Below, piece by piece: positions 43,909 to 52,804 of a stretch of 64,000 nt of DNA. The position numbers and the translations under genes are program-made. Source of the DNA: Alphaproteobacteria bacterium (GTDB lineage: Bacteria; Pseudomonadota; Alphaproteobacteria; Bin65); the NCBI GenBank assembly GCA_022819985.1, contig JAJEGH010000027.1, positions 62,001 through 126,000 of the forward strand, written 5' to 3'. How positions within the stretch are numbered: position 1 is the stretch's first letter; every line of letters begins with the position of its first letter. A model generated the notes under the pieces. The model did no database searches. It was not told where the DNA came from and saw nothing but the letters and a program-made list of their open reading frames with translations.

Positions 43909-45429
43909 ATGCCCACGGTCGGCGCCCTGCTCGAGCGCCGTGCCCTGCTCGACCGGAACGCGCTGGCGCTGATCGGGGGATCGCTCCGACTGAACTTCGG
44001 GCAGTTGCAGGCCTGGGCGGAAGCTGTCGCCAACGCCCTGGCGACCGTTGGCGTGGGCAAGGGCGACCGCGTCGCCGTCCTCTCGCCCAACAGCGCCGAG
44101 GGCGTTGCGCTCTACTATGGCGCCGCTCGGAGCGGCGCCATCCTGTGCAATCTCAACGTCCGGCTGGCGGAAAACGAGCTTGCCGCAATTCTGGCGGATG
44201 CCGAACCGGCGCTACTGGTCGCCCATCCCGATCTTTCGGACCTCGCCCACACCCTTGCAAAACGGGTCCGGATCGGGCGGGTCTGGCGTTTCGATGCAGC
44301 GCCGATGCCGCGGCCCCCGGAGAGGCCGGACATACCCAATTTTGCGGCTGCCGGAACCGTTTGCGGGCAGTCGCCGGTCGCCGCCGCCGATCCGCTGCTG
44401 CTTGTCTATACCTCGGGCACGACCGGCCGGCCGAAGGGCGCCGTGATGACCCATGCCGGCATGGTCTGGGCGTCGGCGACGATGGCCCATACCTTGGACT
44501 ACCGCTACCGGGACATCGGATTGATCCCGGCGCCGCTGTTCCATGTCGGCGGCATGTCCTTCGCCACCTTCTTCGTTCATGCCGGCACAACAGCGGTTCT
44601 ACCGCCGGCCTGGCAGCCAGAAGCGATTCTGGACCTGATCGCGGCTGAACGGGTCAACCATTTCTTCGCCGTCGCGGCAATGCTGCGGGGGCTGCTCGAC
44701 GCGCCGGGATTCGCGCAAGCCGACCTGTCGAGCCTGCGCTGGATCATGGCGGGCGGCGCGCCCGTGCCAACCGACCTGATCCGCTCCTTCGGGCAGCGCG
44801 GCATTCCACTGCTGCAGACCTACGGCGCAACGGAAACTGCTGGGCCGGCGACGGCGGTCGATCTGGCTCACGCCGAAGCCAAGGCCGGTTCTGCAGGGCT
44901 GCCCTTCTTCCATACCGATCTGCGCATCGTGGGCGAGGCCGACCGGGCACTGCCGGCAGGCGCGGTCGGCGAGATCCAGGTGCGTGCGCCGCATCTGTTC
45001 GCCGGTTACTGGCGCAATCCGGCGGAAACCGCCGCGGCTTTCGCCTGCGACTGGTACCGGACGGGCGACTTCGGCCGGCTGGACCGGGAGGGGTATCTCT
45101 GGATCGAGGGGCGCCGCGGAGACCTCATCGTGTCGGGCGGCGAGAATATCTTTCCTACCGAGATCGAGGCTGTTCTAGAGGCGCATCCGGCGATCGCCGA
45201 GGCTGCGGTCGTCGGCCGGCCCGATCCGGCGTGGGGCGAAGTTCCGGCCGCAATAATCGTGGCGGCGCCGGGCTCCGTGGCCCCGGGCCCGGCCGAACTG
45301 GAGCGCTTCTGCACCGGCCGGCTCGCCCGCTACAAGATTCCCAAGCTGGTCGAGGAGTTGGAAGTGCCGTTACCGCGAAACGCGGCGGGTAAACTCCTCA
45401 GGCTTCTGTTGCGCAAACAACAACAGTAG
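43909..45429 (+). CDS. AMP-dependent acyl-CoA ligase
   Basis: Activates a carboxylic acid to its CoA ester through an acyl-AMP. The P-loop LVYTSGTTGRPKGAVMTH, the A5 motif LLQTYGATETAG, YRTGDFGRLDREGYLWIEGR and the C-terminal catalytic Lys in PRNAAGKLLR are complete. The ATG at 43909 follows GGAGG (506 residues); an in-frame ATG at 43879 adds ten. It is in one operon with the enoyl-CoA hydratase-like gene. The ABC transporter genes converge on it. The acid could be aromatic or medium-chain; the sequence does not decide. Confidence 0.92.
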   Translation: MPTVGALLERRALLDRNALALIGGSLRLNFGQLQAWAEAVANALATVGVGKGDRVAVLSPNSAEGVALYYGAARSGAILCNLNVRLAENELAAILADAEPALLVAHPDLSDLAHTLAKRVRIGRVWRFDAAPMPRPPERPDIPNFAAAGTVCGQSPVAAADPLLLVYTSGTTGRPKGAVMTHAGMVWASATMAHTLDYRYRDIGLIPAPLFHVGGMSFATFFVHAGTTAVLPPAWQPEAILDLIAAERVNHFFAVAAMLRGLLDAPGFAQADLSSLRWIMAGGAPVPTDLIRSFGQRGIPLLQTYGATETAGPATAVDLAHAEAKAGSAGLPFFHTDLRIVGEADRALPAGAVGEIQVRAPHLFAGYWRNPAETAAAFACDWYRTGDFGRLDREGYLWIEGRRGDLIVSGGENIFPTEIEAVLEAHPAIAEAAVVGRPDPAWGEVPAAIIVAAPGSVAPGPAELERFCTGRLARYKIPKLVEELEVPLPRNAAGKLLRLLLRKQQQ

Positions 45430-45775
45430 CGCCAACATCCCTGCCGCTACATCCGCATCGTCTTTCCATGTGGAAAGGGTCGTGTGGCTTGCGCTGAACG
45501 CGACCCGCGAGATTCACCGCTTTGAGCCGATTGCAGATGCCTGCGATCGGAACCGAGCTTCGTGTGCCTTCTCGACCTGCAGGACGACGAAGGCTTGAAC
45601 CTGCGCAGGATTGAAGCCGGGTCCAGGCAATGGTCGGCGCCCGAGGAGCGCGAGCCGCGACCCCGTGCTCGTCGACGCTTCTTCAGCCATGCAAAGCGAT
45701 GCTTGCGCGTTCTGGGCCGGCTTGAGGAGCCCGAGGCTACGGACCACAGCCATACGCAGCAGGTTGCTGCGGATG
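45430..45775. other. gap of 346 bp without a recognisable gene
   Basis: Lies between the acyl-CoA ligase stop and the LivF stop, two converging operons. TTTCCATGTGGAAA at about 45465-45478 (TTTCCA-TG-TGGAAA) is a near-terminal palindrome that could be a weak terminator or a site. Short open frames exist on both strands but none looks like protein. Confidence 0.4.
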
Positions 45776-46495
45776 TTACAGCCCCAGATAGGCCCTCTGG
45801 ACTTCGGCGTTGCCGAGCAGGTCGCGGCCGGAGCCGGACAGCGCGATCGCGCCGTTCTCGAGCACATAGGCCCGTTCGGCGAGTTCGAGCGAGAGGCCGA
45901 CATTCTGCTCGGAGAGCAGGATCGTCATGCCGGCCCCGGCGAGGTCGCCGATGGCGTCGAAGATCAGGTCGACCATCACCGGCGCCAGCCCCAGGCTCGG
46001 CTCGTCGAGCAGCAGCAGGTGCGGGCGGGACATCAGGCCCCGGCCCAGCGCCAGCATCTGCTGTTCGCCGCCGGAGAGCGTGCCCGCTGCCTGCCGGCGG
46101 CGTTCGGCGAGGCGCGGAAACCGGCCGTAGACCGTCTCCAGGCCCTCCGCCGTATGCGGGCGCGCCTGCCGGCCGATCGCGCCGAGCCGGAGATTTTCCT
46201 CCACCGTCATGTCGGGAAAGACCAGCCGGCCCTCCGGCACCAGGACGAGGCCGGCGGCGACGCGCTGCGCCGGGCTCCAGCTATCGACCGCCTCGCCCTT
46301 GTAGCGGATCGTGCCCGCCGACGGCGCGAGCAGGCCCGCCAGCATGGCCATCGTCGTCGTCTTGCCGGCGCCGTTGCCGCCGACCAGCGCCGCGATCCGC
46401 CCGGCCGGCACCGCGAAATCGACGCCGTGCAGCACCCGGAGCGGGCCGTAGCCGCCCGCCAGCCCGCCGACTTCGAGGAGCGCGCCGCCGCTCAA
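45776..46495 (-). CDS. branched-chain amino acid-type ABC transporter ATPase, LivF
   Basis: A 239-residue ATPase. Walker A is GGNGAGKTTTMAM, the signature LSGGEQQMLALGRGL, and Walker B LLLLDEPSLGLAP; SEQNVGLSLELAERAYVLENG is the LivF-specific end. The start appears to be TTG at 46495, whose TTGA overlaps the LivG stop by four bases; no nearer ATG or GTG fits. It is the last gene of the order binding protein, LivH, LivM, LivG, LivF, all on the minus strand. Confidence 0.94.
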   Translation of the reverse strand: MSGGALLEVGGLAGGYGPLRVLHGVDFAVPAGRIAALVGGNGAGKTTTMAMLAGLLAPSAGTIRYKGEAVDSWSPAQRVAAGLVLVPEGRLVFPDMTVEENLRLGAIGRQARPHTAEGLETVYGRFPRLAERRRQAAGTLSGGEQQMLALGRGLMSRPHLLLLDEPSLGLAPVMVDLIFDAIGDLAGAGMTILLSEQNVGLSLELAERAYVLENGAIALSGSGRDLLGNAEVQRAYLGL

Positions 46496-47208
46496 TGCCG
46501 CCGCCCCAGATAGGCGGACCGCACCGCTGGATCGTCCGCGACCTGCGCCGGCGGGCCGGCGGCGATCGTCTCGCCGTGATCGAGCACGACGACATGGTCC
46601 GACAGGGCCATCAGGGCGCCCATGACATGCTCGATGATCATCACGGTCACGCCCCTGTCCGCCCGGATGCGGCGGACCATGGCGATCGTGTCCTGCACCT
46701 CGGCCGGCGTGAGCCCGGCCATCACTTCGTCCAGCATCAGGAGCCGCGGCCCGGTCGCCAGCGCCCGCGCCACCTCCAGGCGCTTCTGCTGCGCCAGCGT
46801 CAGGGCGCCCGCCGGCCGGCCGGCGACGCCGTCCAGCCCGGTCAGATCGAGGATGCCGGCGGCGTCCGCCATAGCGGCGGCGGGGCGGTCCCGTGCCCCG
46901 AAGCGCAGTGCCGTCTCGACATTCTCCTGCACCGACAGGCCGCGGAACGGCCGGACGATCTGGAAGGTGCGCGCCACGCCGGCGGCGGCGACCCGGTGCG
47001 GCGGCAGGCCGGTCAGCCGCAGGTCGCCCAGGCGCACCGAGCCGGACGACGGCGCCAGATTGCCCGCGATGATCGCAAACAGGGTGGTCTTGCCGGCGCC
47101 GTTGGCGCCCATGATGCCGAAGATGCTGCTCTCCGGCACCGTGAAGGAGACGTCCTGCAACGCCCGGACGCCGCCGAAGGACTTGCCGACCCTTTCGACG
47201 CGCAGCAT
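46492..47208 (-). CDS. branched-chain amino acid-type ABC transporter ATPase, LivG
   Basis: A 238-residue ATPase with Walker A MGANGAGKTTLFAI, the Q-loop VARTFQIVRPFRGLSV, the LivG-type signature LTLAQQKRLEVARAL and Walker B LLMLDEVMAGLTP. The FGGVRALQDVSF start is the LivG hallmark. The gene starts 4 bp after the LivM stop and overlaps LivF. Confidence 0.94.
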   Translation of the reverse strand: MLRVERVGKSFGGVRALQDVSFTVPESSIFGIMGANGAGKTTLFAIIAGNLAPSSGSVRLGDLRLTGLPPHRVAAAGVARTFQIVRPFRGLSVQENVETALRFGARDRPAAAMADAAGILDLTGLDGVAGRPAGALTLAQQKRLEVARALATGPRLLMLDEVMAGLTPAEVQDTIAMVRRIRADRGVTVMIIEHVMGALMALSDHVVVLDHGETIAAGPPAQVADDPAVRSAYLGRRH

Positions 47209-47212
47209 GGCG

Positions 47213-48142
47213 CTAACCGCCTGCCGGCGCCGCGGCCGCCGCCCGGCGGCGCTCGAACAGGCCGGCGACGCCGTTGGGCGCGAACAGCACGAAACCGACC
47301 AGCAAGGCGCCGAGGACGATCATGTAGACCTGCGGAAAGTTCGACCACAGCAGTTCCGAGAGCGCGACCAGGAACAGCGCACCGAAGACCGGCCCGCGCG
47401 CGTCCGCGCTGCCGCCGACGATCGCCATGGTGACGATGGTGAAGGAGATCACCGGGTCGAACGCCTGCGCCGGCTCGAAATAGCCGGTGCGCAGGACGAA
47501 CAGCGCGCCGACGAAACCCGGCAGCAGGGCCGAGAGCGCGAAGGCGAACAGCTTGAAACGCACCGTGGGAACGCCGATCGTGTCCGCGGCCAGTTCGTCC
47601 TCTCGGATCGCGACCAGCCCGGCGCCGAGGCGCAGGCGGCGGATCGCGACCACCGCCAGGGTGCCGGCGAGGGCGAGCGCCGCCATGGCCCAGTAGAGGG
47701 TTTCCAATGGCGGCCCGCCGAGGATCAGACGGCCGAACCTGCCGAGCGCGTTCTCGATGTTGATGACGACATATTTGGCAAATTCGGCGAGTCCGAAGGT
47801 CAGGATCACGAAATAGGGCCCGCGCACCCGCAGCACCGGCAGGCCGACCAGCAGGGCGAACAGGCCAGCCGCCAACGCGCCGAGCAAGGCGCCGGCCCAG
47901 ACCGGCACCGCCCCCCAGGTCAGCACCAGGACGTAGCCGCCGATGCCGGCGAACACGACATGGCCGAGGGAGATGTAGCCGGCCAGGCCGGAGACGACGG
48001 TCCAGCTCTGCGCCAGGGCGATCCAGCCGAACAGGATGAAGCCCACGCCCAGATAATAGTCGCTGCCGAGCAGCGGCAGGACGGCGGCGATCGCCGCGAC
48101 CAGCAGCAGCGGCACGGCTTCGCGCGTCGTGAGCAGCCTCAT
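47213..48142 (-). CDS. branched-chain amino acid-type ABC transporter permease, LivM
   Basis: A 309-residue inner-membrane permease with about nine helices. SGLAGYISLGHVVFAGIGGY and the late block FTIVTMAIVGGSADARGPVFG (the EAA-like loop that touches the ATPase) are LivM signatures. The gene overlaps LivH by four bases. It has no fused ATPase domain, unlike some LivM proteins. Confidence 0.95.
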   Translation of the reverse strand: MRLLTTREAVPLLLVAAIAAVLPLLGSDYYLGVGFILFGWIALAQSWTVVSGLAGYISLGHVVFAGIGGYVLVLTWGAVPVWAGALLGALAAGLFALLVGLPVLRVRGPYFVILTFGLAEFAKYVVINIENALGRFGRLILGGPPLETLYWAMAALALAGTLAVVAIRRLRLGAGLVAIREDELAADTIGVPTVRFKLFAFALSALLPGFVGALFVLRTGYFEPAQAFDPVISFTIVTMAIVGGSADARGPVFGALFLVALSELLWSNFPQVYMIVLGALLVGFVLFAPNGVAGLFERRRAAAAAPAGG

Positions 48143-49026
48143 GTCAGGCGCCGCCGCTGCAACAGGCCTTCCGGCCGCAGGACCAGGACCAGGATGAACA
48201 CGCCGTAGATCAGCACCGAGCGTAGGTTCGCCGAGGTCAGCGCGACGCCGTAGGTCTCGATCAGGCCGAGCACCATGCCGGCCGCGATGCCGCCGGCCAG
48301 ATTGCCCAGCCCGCCCAGGATGATCACGACGAAGGCGACGATGGTGAAGGGGAAGCCCATGAAGGGCGAGATCTGCTCGGTGACGCCGATCAGGGTCCCG
48401 GCCAGTCCGGCGAGCGCGAAGCCGAGCACGAAGGAGAAGGCCTGGACCCGGTCGACGTCGATGCCGACGATCCGGCTCGCGGTGCGGTGCTGGATCAGCG
48501 CCCGGATCGACAGGCCGAGCGCGCTGAAGCGCAGGAACAGGACGATGGCGGCCGAAAGGCCGAGGCAGACCGCCAGCGCGACGAGGCGGCTTTGCGCGAT
48601 GCTGACCTCGCCGATGCGGACCAGGGTATCGAGGGCCTGGTAGGTCCGCGGGCTGGCGGTGAAGGCGAGCGCCGTCAGGTTCTGGATGACGATCGAGATG
48701 CCGAAGAAGATCAGCAGCGAATTGGCCTCGATCCGCTCGATCGGCTGGCTGCCGGCAAGCTGGCGCCGGAACAGGCCGAAATAGAGCGCCGCGCCGGTGA
48801 GGCCGGCCAGCGCCCCGGCGGCGAGCATCGCCAGGACCGGCGAGACCGCCGCGAGGGTGAACAGCCAGTAGCCGGTGTAGGCGCCGATCATGACCAGGTC
48901 GCCATGGGCGATGTTGAGCAGCCGCATGGTGCCGTAGATCAGGTTCAGGCCGAGCGCCACCAGCCCGTAGATCGAGCCGATTATCAGGGCCGCCACCAGG
49001 AGCTGCCCCGACAGGAGAATCTCCAC
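48139..49026 (-). CDS. branched-chain amino acid-type ABC transporter permease, LivH
   Basis: A 295-residue permease starting at GTG 49026. LVALGLNLIYGTMRLLNIAH and DLVMIGAYTGYW are the LivH start; AFSFVLGFALAGLAGTLIG and VIILGGLGNLAGGIAAGMVL form the ATPase-contact region. It begins 83 bp after the binding-protein gene. Confidence 0.95.
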   Translation of the reverse strand: MEILLSGQLLVAALIIGSIYGLVALGLNLIYGTMRLLNIAHGDLVMIGAYTGYWLFTLAAVSPVLAMLAAGALAGLTGAALYFGLFRRQLAGSQPIERIEANSLLIFFGISIVIQNLTALAFTASPRTYQALDTLVRIGEVSIAQSRLVALAVCLGLSAAIVLFLRFSALGLSIRALIQHRTASRIVGIDVDRVQAFSFVLGFALAGLAGTLIGVTEQISPFMGFPFTIVAFVVIILGGLGNLAGGIAAGMVLGLIETYGVALTSANLRSVLIYGVFILVLVLRPEGLLQRRRLT

Positions 49027-49109
49027 GTTCCGCTATCCGGTCCGGTTCGCAGAAAGAGGGAGCGGCACGAAGGCCGCTCCGTCACAACGCAGTCTGAAAC
49101 GAAACCGCT

Positions 49110-50288
49110 TTATTTCCAACCGGTCTTCGGCGCGAGCGGCGCCGTCTGGCGGTCCTTCGGCCAGACGACATGCAACTCGCCTTTCTGGATCTGCAGGAAG
49201 CCGGTCGGCGTCACGGCGTTCTGGACGCCGTCGAACCGGACCTTGCCGATGATCGTGTCGAAAGTGCCGGTCGAGATCGCCTGGCGCAGCTTGTCCTTGT
49301 CGAGGCCGGCCTTCGCCACCGCCTGCTCGAGGATTTCGACCGAGACCCAGGCCTCGACCGAGTCGAGATAGTCCGGCTCCTGTTTGAACTTCTTCTTGTA
49401 GGCGGCGTAGAACGCCTTGGAGCGGGCGTTGTCGCCGTGGGGCGACCAGTGGCCGAGGGTCACGATGCCGTCGGCCGCGCCCTTGAACATGCCGCGGAAG
49501 AAGCCGATGGCCGGCCCGACCAGCAGATACTGGAACTTCGCGGCGATGCCGACTTCGCGCGCCTTGTTGATGTAGAGGATGGAGTCGCCCGGATAGGCCA
49601 GCCCGATCACCCCGTCCGGATTCGCCGCCTTCACCTTCACGAGAATGGCGGTCATGTCCTTGATGTTGGGCGGATAATCCGCATCGACGAGGACCTTTAT
49701 CCCCGCGGCCTTCAGGGCCGGCATGAGGAATTTCTTGTTTTCCTGGCCGAAGGGAAGCTGGTTGGTCAGGACCGCCACGGACTTGACGCCGGCCGATTGC
49801 AGCAGCCCGACCATCGCGGTCGCCAGCTTGTCGGCCACCGCCGCGGTCGTGAACCAGATGTTGCCCGGCTTCATGTTGCGCAGCTGGACCGACGAGGCGG
49901 TGCTGCCGATCATCGGGAACTTGTGCCGCTCGAGCACCGACGCGATGGCGAAGTGGTGCGGCGTACCCCAGGGCGAGAGCAGCAGGTCCACCTTGTCCTG
50001 GGTGATGAGCTTTTCGTAGATCTTCACCGCGTTGCCGGGGTTCGACTGGTCGTCATACTGGATCAGCGTAACCTTGCGCCTTTCCTTGCCGCCGATATCC
50101 AGGCCGCCCCGGGCGTTCACCTGCTCGGCCCACAGATTGTAGGCGTTGATCTGCGACGGTGCGGCCGGCGCGAACAGGCCGGTCTTGGCGATCGAATAGC
50201 CGATCTTCACCTCGGCCGCCGCAGCCGGCGACGCCCAGGCCGCGGCCGCAAGAGCCGAAATCGCCAATGCTCCAACGAATTTCCTCAT
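49110..50288 (-). CDS. ABC transporter substrate-binding protein (LivJ type)
   Basis: A 392-residue periplasmic type I binding protein. The signal peptide MRKFVGALAISALAAAAWAS is cleaved after AAAAE; the mature part opens EVKIGYSIAKTGLFAPAAPS. QYDDQSNPGNAVKIYEKL and LLLSPWGTPHHFAIASVLER form the binding lobe. The site lacks the classic Ser-Gly-type amino-acid motif in a clear form, so aromatic or amide ligands are possible. ATG 50288 with GGGAGGA is preferred to GTG 50294. First gene of the Liv operon. Confidence 0.93.
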   Translation of the reverse strand: MRKFVGALAISALAAAAWASPAAAAEVKIGYSIAKTGLFAPAAPSQINAYNLWAEQVNARGGLDIGGKERRKVTLIQYDDQSNPGNAVKIYEKLITQDKVDLLLSPWGTPHHFAIASVLERHKFPMIGSTASSVQLRNMKPGNIWFTTAAVADKLATAMVGLLQSAGVKSVAVLTNQLPFGQENKKFLMPALKAAGIKVLVDADYPPNIKDMTAILVKVKAANPDGVIGLAYPGDSILYINKAREVGIAAKFQYLLVGPAIGFFRGMFKGAADGIVTLGHWSPHGDNARSKAFYAAYKKKFKQEPDYLDSVEAWVSVEILEQAVAKAGLDKDKLRQAISTGTFDTIIGKVRFDGVQNAVTPTGFLQIQKGELHVVWPKDRQTAPLAPKTGWK

Positions 50289-50511
50289 GTGCACAGTCCT
50301 CCCGTTTCTGGTCCGGCCGTCAGGGGATTGGCGGCCGGAGAACGCTCCGTGCGCAATTCAGCGGGTTCTGCGCCCGCGGTCAATACCGAACAGCGTTCTT
50401 TTATTAGATTCACCTATTGGATTCACCCGGCGCCGGCGGCCGTGATACACCGGCCGGGCGCCCAGGAATGGACCGGGAATCGGACCGGAAAGCGGACAAG
50501 AGGAAAAAGCC

Positions 50512-51495
50512 GTGGGGATCGGGGTTGCCGTCGTCGGACTGGGCTGGTGGGGCCGGGAACTGGCCCGCGCGGCCGGCCATGCCCCCGATCTCGATCTTGT
50601 CGCCGGCGTCTCGCCCGATGCCGGGGAGCGCACGTCCTTTGCGCAGGATTTCGGCTGCGCCGCAGGGCCGGTATTTGCCGACGCGCTGGCCGATCCGGGG
50701 GTCGACGCCGTCCTGATCGCCACGCCGCATTCGCTGCACGCCGAACAGGTCATGGCCGCCGCGCAGGCCGGCAAGCATGTCTTCGTCGAAAAACCGTTCA
50801 CGCTCACCGCGGCGAGCGGCCGGGCGGCGGCCGGGGCCTGCCGCGACGCCGGCGTGGTGCTCGCAGTCGGGCACAACCGGCGGCTCAGCAGCGCCGCGGC
50901 CCGCCTGCGCAGCCTGAAGGAACAGGGCGCGCTGGGCACGGTGCTGCATCTGGAAGGCCATTTCTCCAGCCCGAGCGCCCTTAGCTACCGGCCCGACATG
51001 TGGCGGGCGCAGCGCGCGGAGGCGCCGGGCGGCGGCATGGCCTCCATGGGGCTGCACATCGTCGATACCGTGCAATGGCTGTTCGGCCCGGTCCGGCGGG
51101 TGAGCTGCCTGGCGCGCCACGCCGCAGCCCCGGTCGATATCGACGATGTCACGACCGCCCTGCTCGAATTCGACTCCGGCCTGACCGCGACCCTGACCAG
51201 CCTGTTCGCGACAGCGCTCGACGCCTGGCTGCGGATCTGCACGACGACCGGAATCTACGCGGCGCGCGACGACTTCACCCGCCTGACCCACACCGCCATG
51301 GACGGCACGGTCGAGGACCTGCCGCTCGAACCGGTCGATACGGTCGTCGAGGAACTTTCCCGCTTCGCCGCGGCCATCGGCGGCAAAGGCCGGGCTGCCG
51401 TGACGCCGGAAGATGCGATCGCCAATGTCGCGGTGATGGAGGCCCTGGCCGCCTCCGCCGCCGCGGACGGCGCGTGGCGCGCGGTGGAGCGGTGA
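50512..51495 (+). CDS. Gfo/Idh/MocA family oxidoreductase
   Basis: NAD(P)-dependent dehydrogenase of 327 residues starting at GTG 50512 after AGAGGAAAAA. The dinucleotide fold is VAVVGLGWWGRELARAA, and the family motif VFVEKPFTL contains the catalytic Lys. GGGMASMGLHIVDTVQWLFG holds the second conserved His site. The family oxidises sugars, inositols and related alcohols, and some members act on pyrroles or bile-acid-like compounds. It stands alone after the Liv operon and before 1.3 kb of repeats, so its pathway is not clear. Confidence 0.92.
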   Translation: MGIGVAVVGLGWWGRELARAAGHAPDLDLVAGVSPDAGERTSFAQDFGCAAGPVFADALADPGVDAVLIATPHSLHAEQVMAAAQAGKHVFVEKPFTLTAASGRAAAGACRDAGVVLAVGHNRRLSSAAARLRSLKEQGALGTVLHLEGHFSSPSALSYRPDMWRAQRAEAPGGGMASMGLHIVDTVQWLFGPVRRVSCLARHAAAPVDIDDVTTALLEFDSGLTATLTSLFATALDAWLRICTTTGIYAARDDFTRLTHTAMDGTVEDLPLEPVDTVVEELSRFAAAIGGKGRAAVTPEDAIANVAVMEALAASAAADGAWRAVER

Positions 51496-51714
51496 ACGCC
51501 ATTCACCCCTCTGAAGAGGGGGAGGTAAAAAAACAAGGCAAAACAAAGTGTTGCCCCCGTTATCCTTCCCCCGCTTCAGCGGGGGAAGTGCCGGAGCGAA
51601 GCGGAGGCGGTGGGGGTGCCCATCCGCCCGCCGTACCGGCCGGGTTCCGCAGACGACTCCGGCAGTGCGGGACCGGGGTGCGGAAAAATAATTTCCGAAA
51701 TACGATATTATTTC

Positions 51715-51742
51715 TTGACATCCCAATTTTGTACCTTATATG
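51715..51742 (+). promoter_or_regulatory. promoter-like AT-rich spot
   Basis: TTGACA at 51715-51720 and TATATG at 51737-51742 are 16 bp apart inside an AT-rich island of roughly 80 bp in GC-rich DNA. No gene follows it on the plus strand, so it could drive an untranslated RNA or be left from a lost gene. Confidence 0.35.
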
Positions 51743-51860
51743 TGCTTTTGCCAACACCCGAAGTGCGCCCAGAGCGCCGCGCGGGCGTCTTTTCCGATCG
51801 ATCCCGACCGCCGGTCCCCGCGCCGCCGGAGATGTCCCGGCGCGGCAAGCGCGACTCCCA

Positions 51861-52030
51861 TCCCGTCATTCCGACCGGAGCGCCCCGGATTTATCCGGGG
51901 CGCGTAGCGGAGGAATCTCAGCGCAGGACCACGGGTTTCTTGTGGTTGGGGGCTTCTTGTAGGTGAGACCGAGTCGAGATTCCTCCGCTACGCCCCGGCC
52001 CTGCGGGCCGGCGCTCCGGTCGGAATAGCC
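51861..52030. repeat. inverted repeat element, second family, full copy
   Basis: The arm TCATTCCGACCGGAGCGCC...GCGTAGCGGAGGAATCTC (about 51866-51919) is matched by its reverse complement GAGATTCCTCCGCTACGCCC...GCGCTCCGGTCGGAAT (51971-52026), with about 50 bp between. It can form a very long hairpin. A half copy of the same arm is at 52627-52683. Both are followed by CCTGCCCTGAGCGAAGCCGA and GACGGCGAGGGGTTTCGCAG. Confidence 0.7.
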
Positions 52031-52327
52031 TGCCCTGAGCGAAGCCGAAGGGACGGCGAGGGGTTTCGCAGGGGAATCCTCTGAAGAGGAGAAGGTATCC
52101 CGGTTATCCTTCCCCTACGTCAGCGGGGCCGCCTATCCTGAGCGAAGCCGAAGGGATGGGGGTGTCTGTCCGCCCGCCCCGCCTGCCGGTTGCCCGCCGC
52201 CCGGAGCGTGTATGGAAACATTTCCTTCCTGAATCGTTTTTGCGCCCGCCCCGAATCGCAGGTTTCCAGCGTTTCTGCGGGGTTCGGGCGTTTCGAGGAC
52301 GTGCAAAACGAAAAAAAAGCGGGTGGA

Positions 52328-52343
52328 TAGACCGGTCTGTCTA
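52328..52343. promoter_or_regulatory. TetR-type operator palindrome, orphaned
   Basis: TAGACCGGTCTGTCTA contains both AGACCGGTCT (perfect 10-bp palindrome) and TAGAC-N6-GTCTA. Such sites are typical of TetR-family autoregulation. On the minus strand about 100 bp on there is a strong ribosome site (AGGAAGGAA) and ATG at 52221 (MFPYTLRAAG), which runs straight into repeat sequence. This suggests the front of a gene that has been lost. Confidence 0.4.
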
Positions 52344-52626
52344 ATTCGGGACAAGGCGCGGCAAAACGGCGGAAAACTGCGAGAAAAGACGACGGCAATG
52401 GAGAAAAAATTGGAACGGACGATCAAGAAAGAGAGGGCCGCAGGCCTGCTGCAGAGGCGCCCCTCTTTACAGAGCAACCCGAAGTGGCCGGGCACTGCGG
52501 AGGGGATGGGGTATCCGTCCCGCCTGCGCTGCAACGCATGTCTATCGCCGCCGCACCCCCGCCTGACCTGCCCCTCTGAAGGGGGATTCCCCTGCGAAAG
52601 GGGCGAGACCGTGCGCCCGCCTCCCG

Positions 52627-52760
52627 TCCCGTCATTCCGACCGGAGCGCCCCGGATTCGATCCGGGGCGCGTAGCGGAGGAATAGCCTGCCCTGAGCGAA
52701 GCCGAAGGGACGGCGAGGGGTTTCGCAGGGCAATCCTCTGAAGAGGAGGAGGAACCGGAC
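52627..52760. repeat. inverted repeat element, second family, half copy
   Basis: TCCCGTCATTCCGACCGGAG through GCGTAGCGGAGGAAT repeats the left arm at 51861-51915 nearly base for base (TTTATCC is TTCGATCC here). It is followed by the same CCTGCCCTGAGCGAAGCCGA tail and a CCTCTGAAGAGG palindrome as at 52025-52093. The right arm is absent. Confidence 0.65.
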
Positions 52761-52804
52761 GAGGATCGGCACCGTCTCTCGCCGCCGCCGCTTCGGGCGG
52801 CCGC

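Larger units (their letters stand above)
51496..52804. other. 1.3-kb repeat-rich stretch without an intact gene
   Basis: Between the Gfo/Idh/MocA gene and the alpha/beta hydrolase stop there is no believable full gene. It holds several CCTCTGAAGAGG-type short palindromes (51509, 52077, 52735), inverted repeats of the family at 51861-52030, copies of CCTGCCCTGAGCGAAGCCGA, an AT-rich promoter-like spot at 51715-51742 and an operator-like palindrome at 52328-52343. It looks like a gene-free remnant built up from repeats. Confidence 0.6.

Noticed and set aside
52133..52534. Minus-strand small protein of 133 codons
   Set aside because: Composed largely of repeat sequence, with no conserved pattern; only its possible start region at 52221 is of interest.
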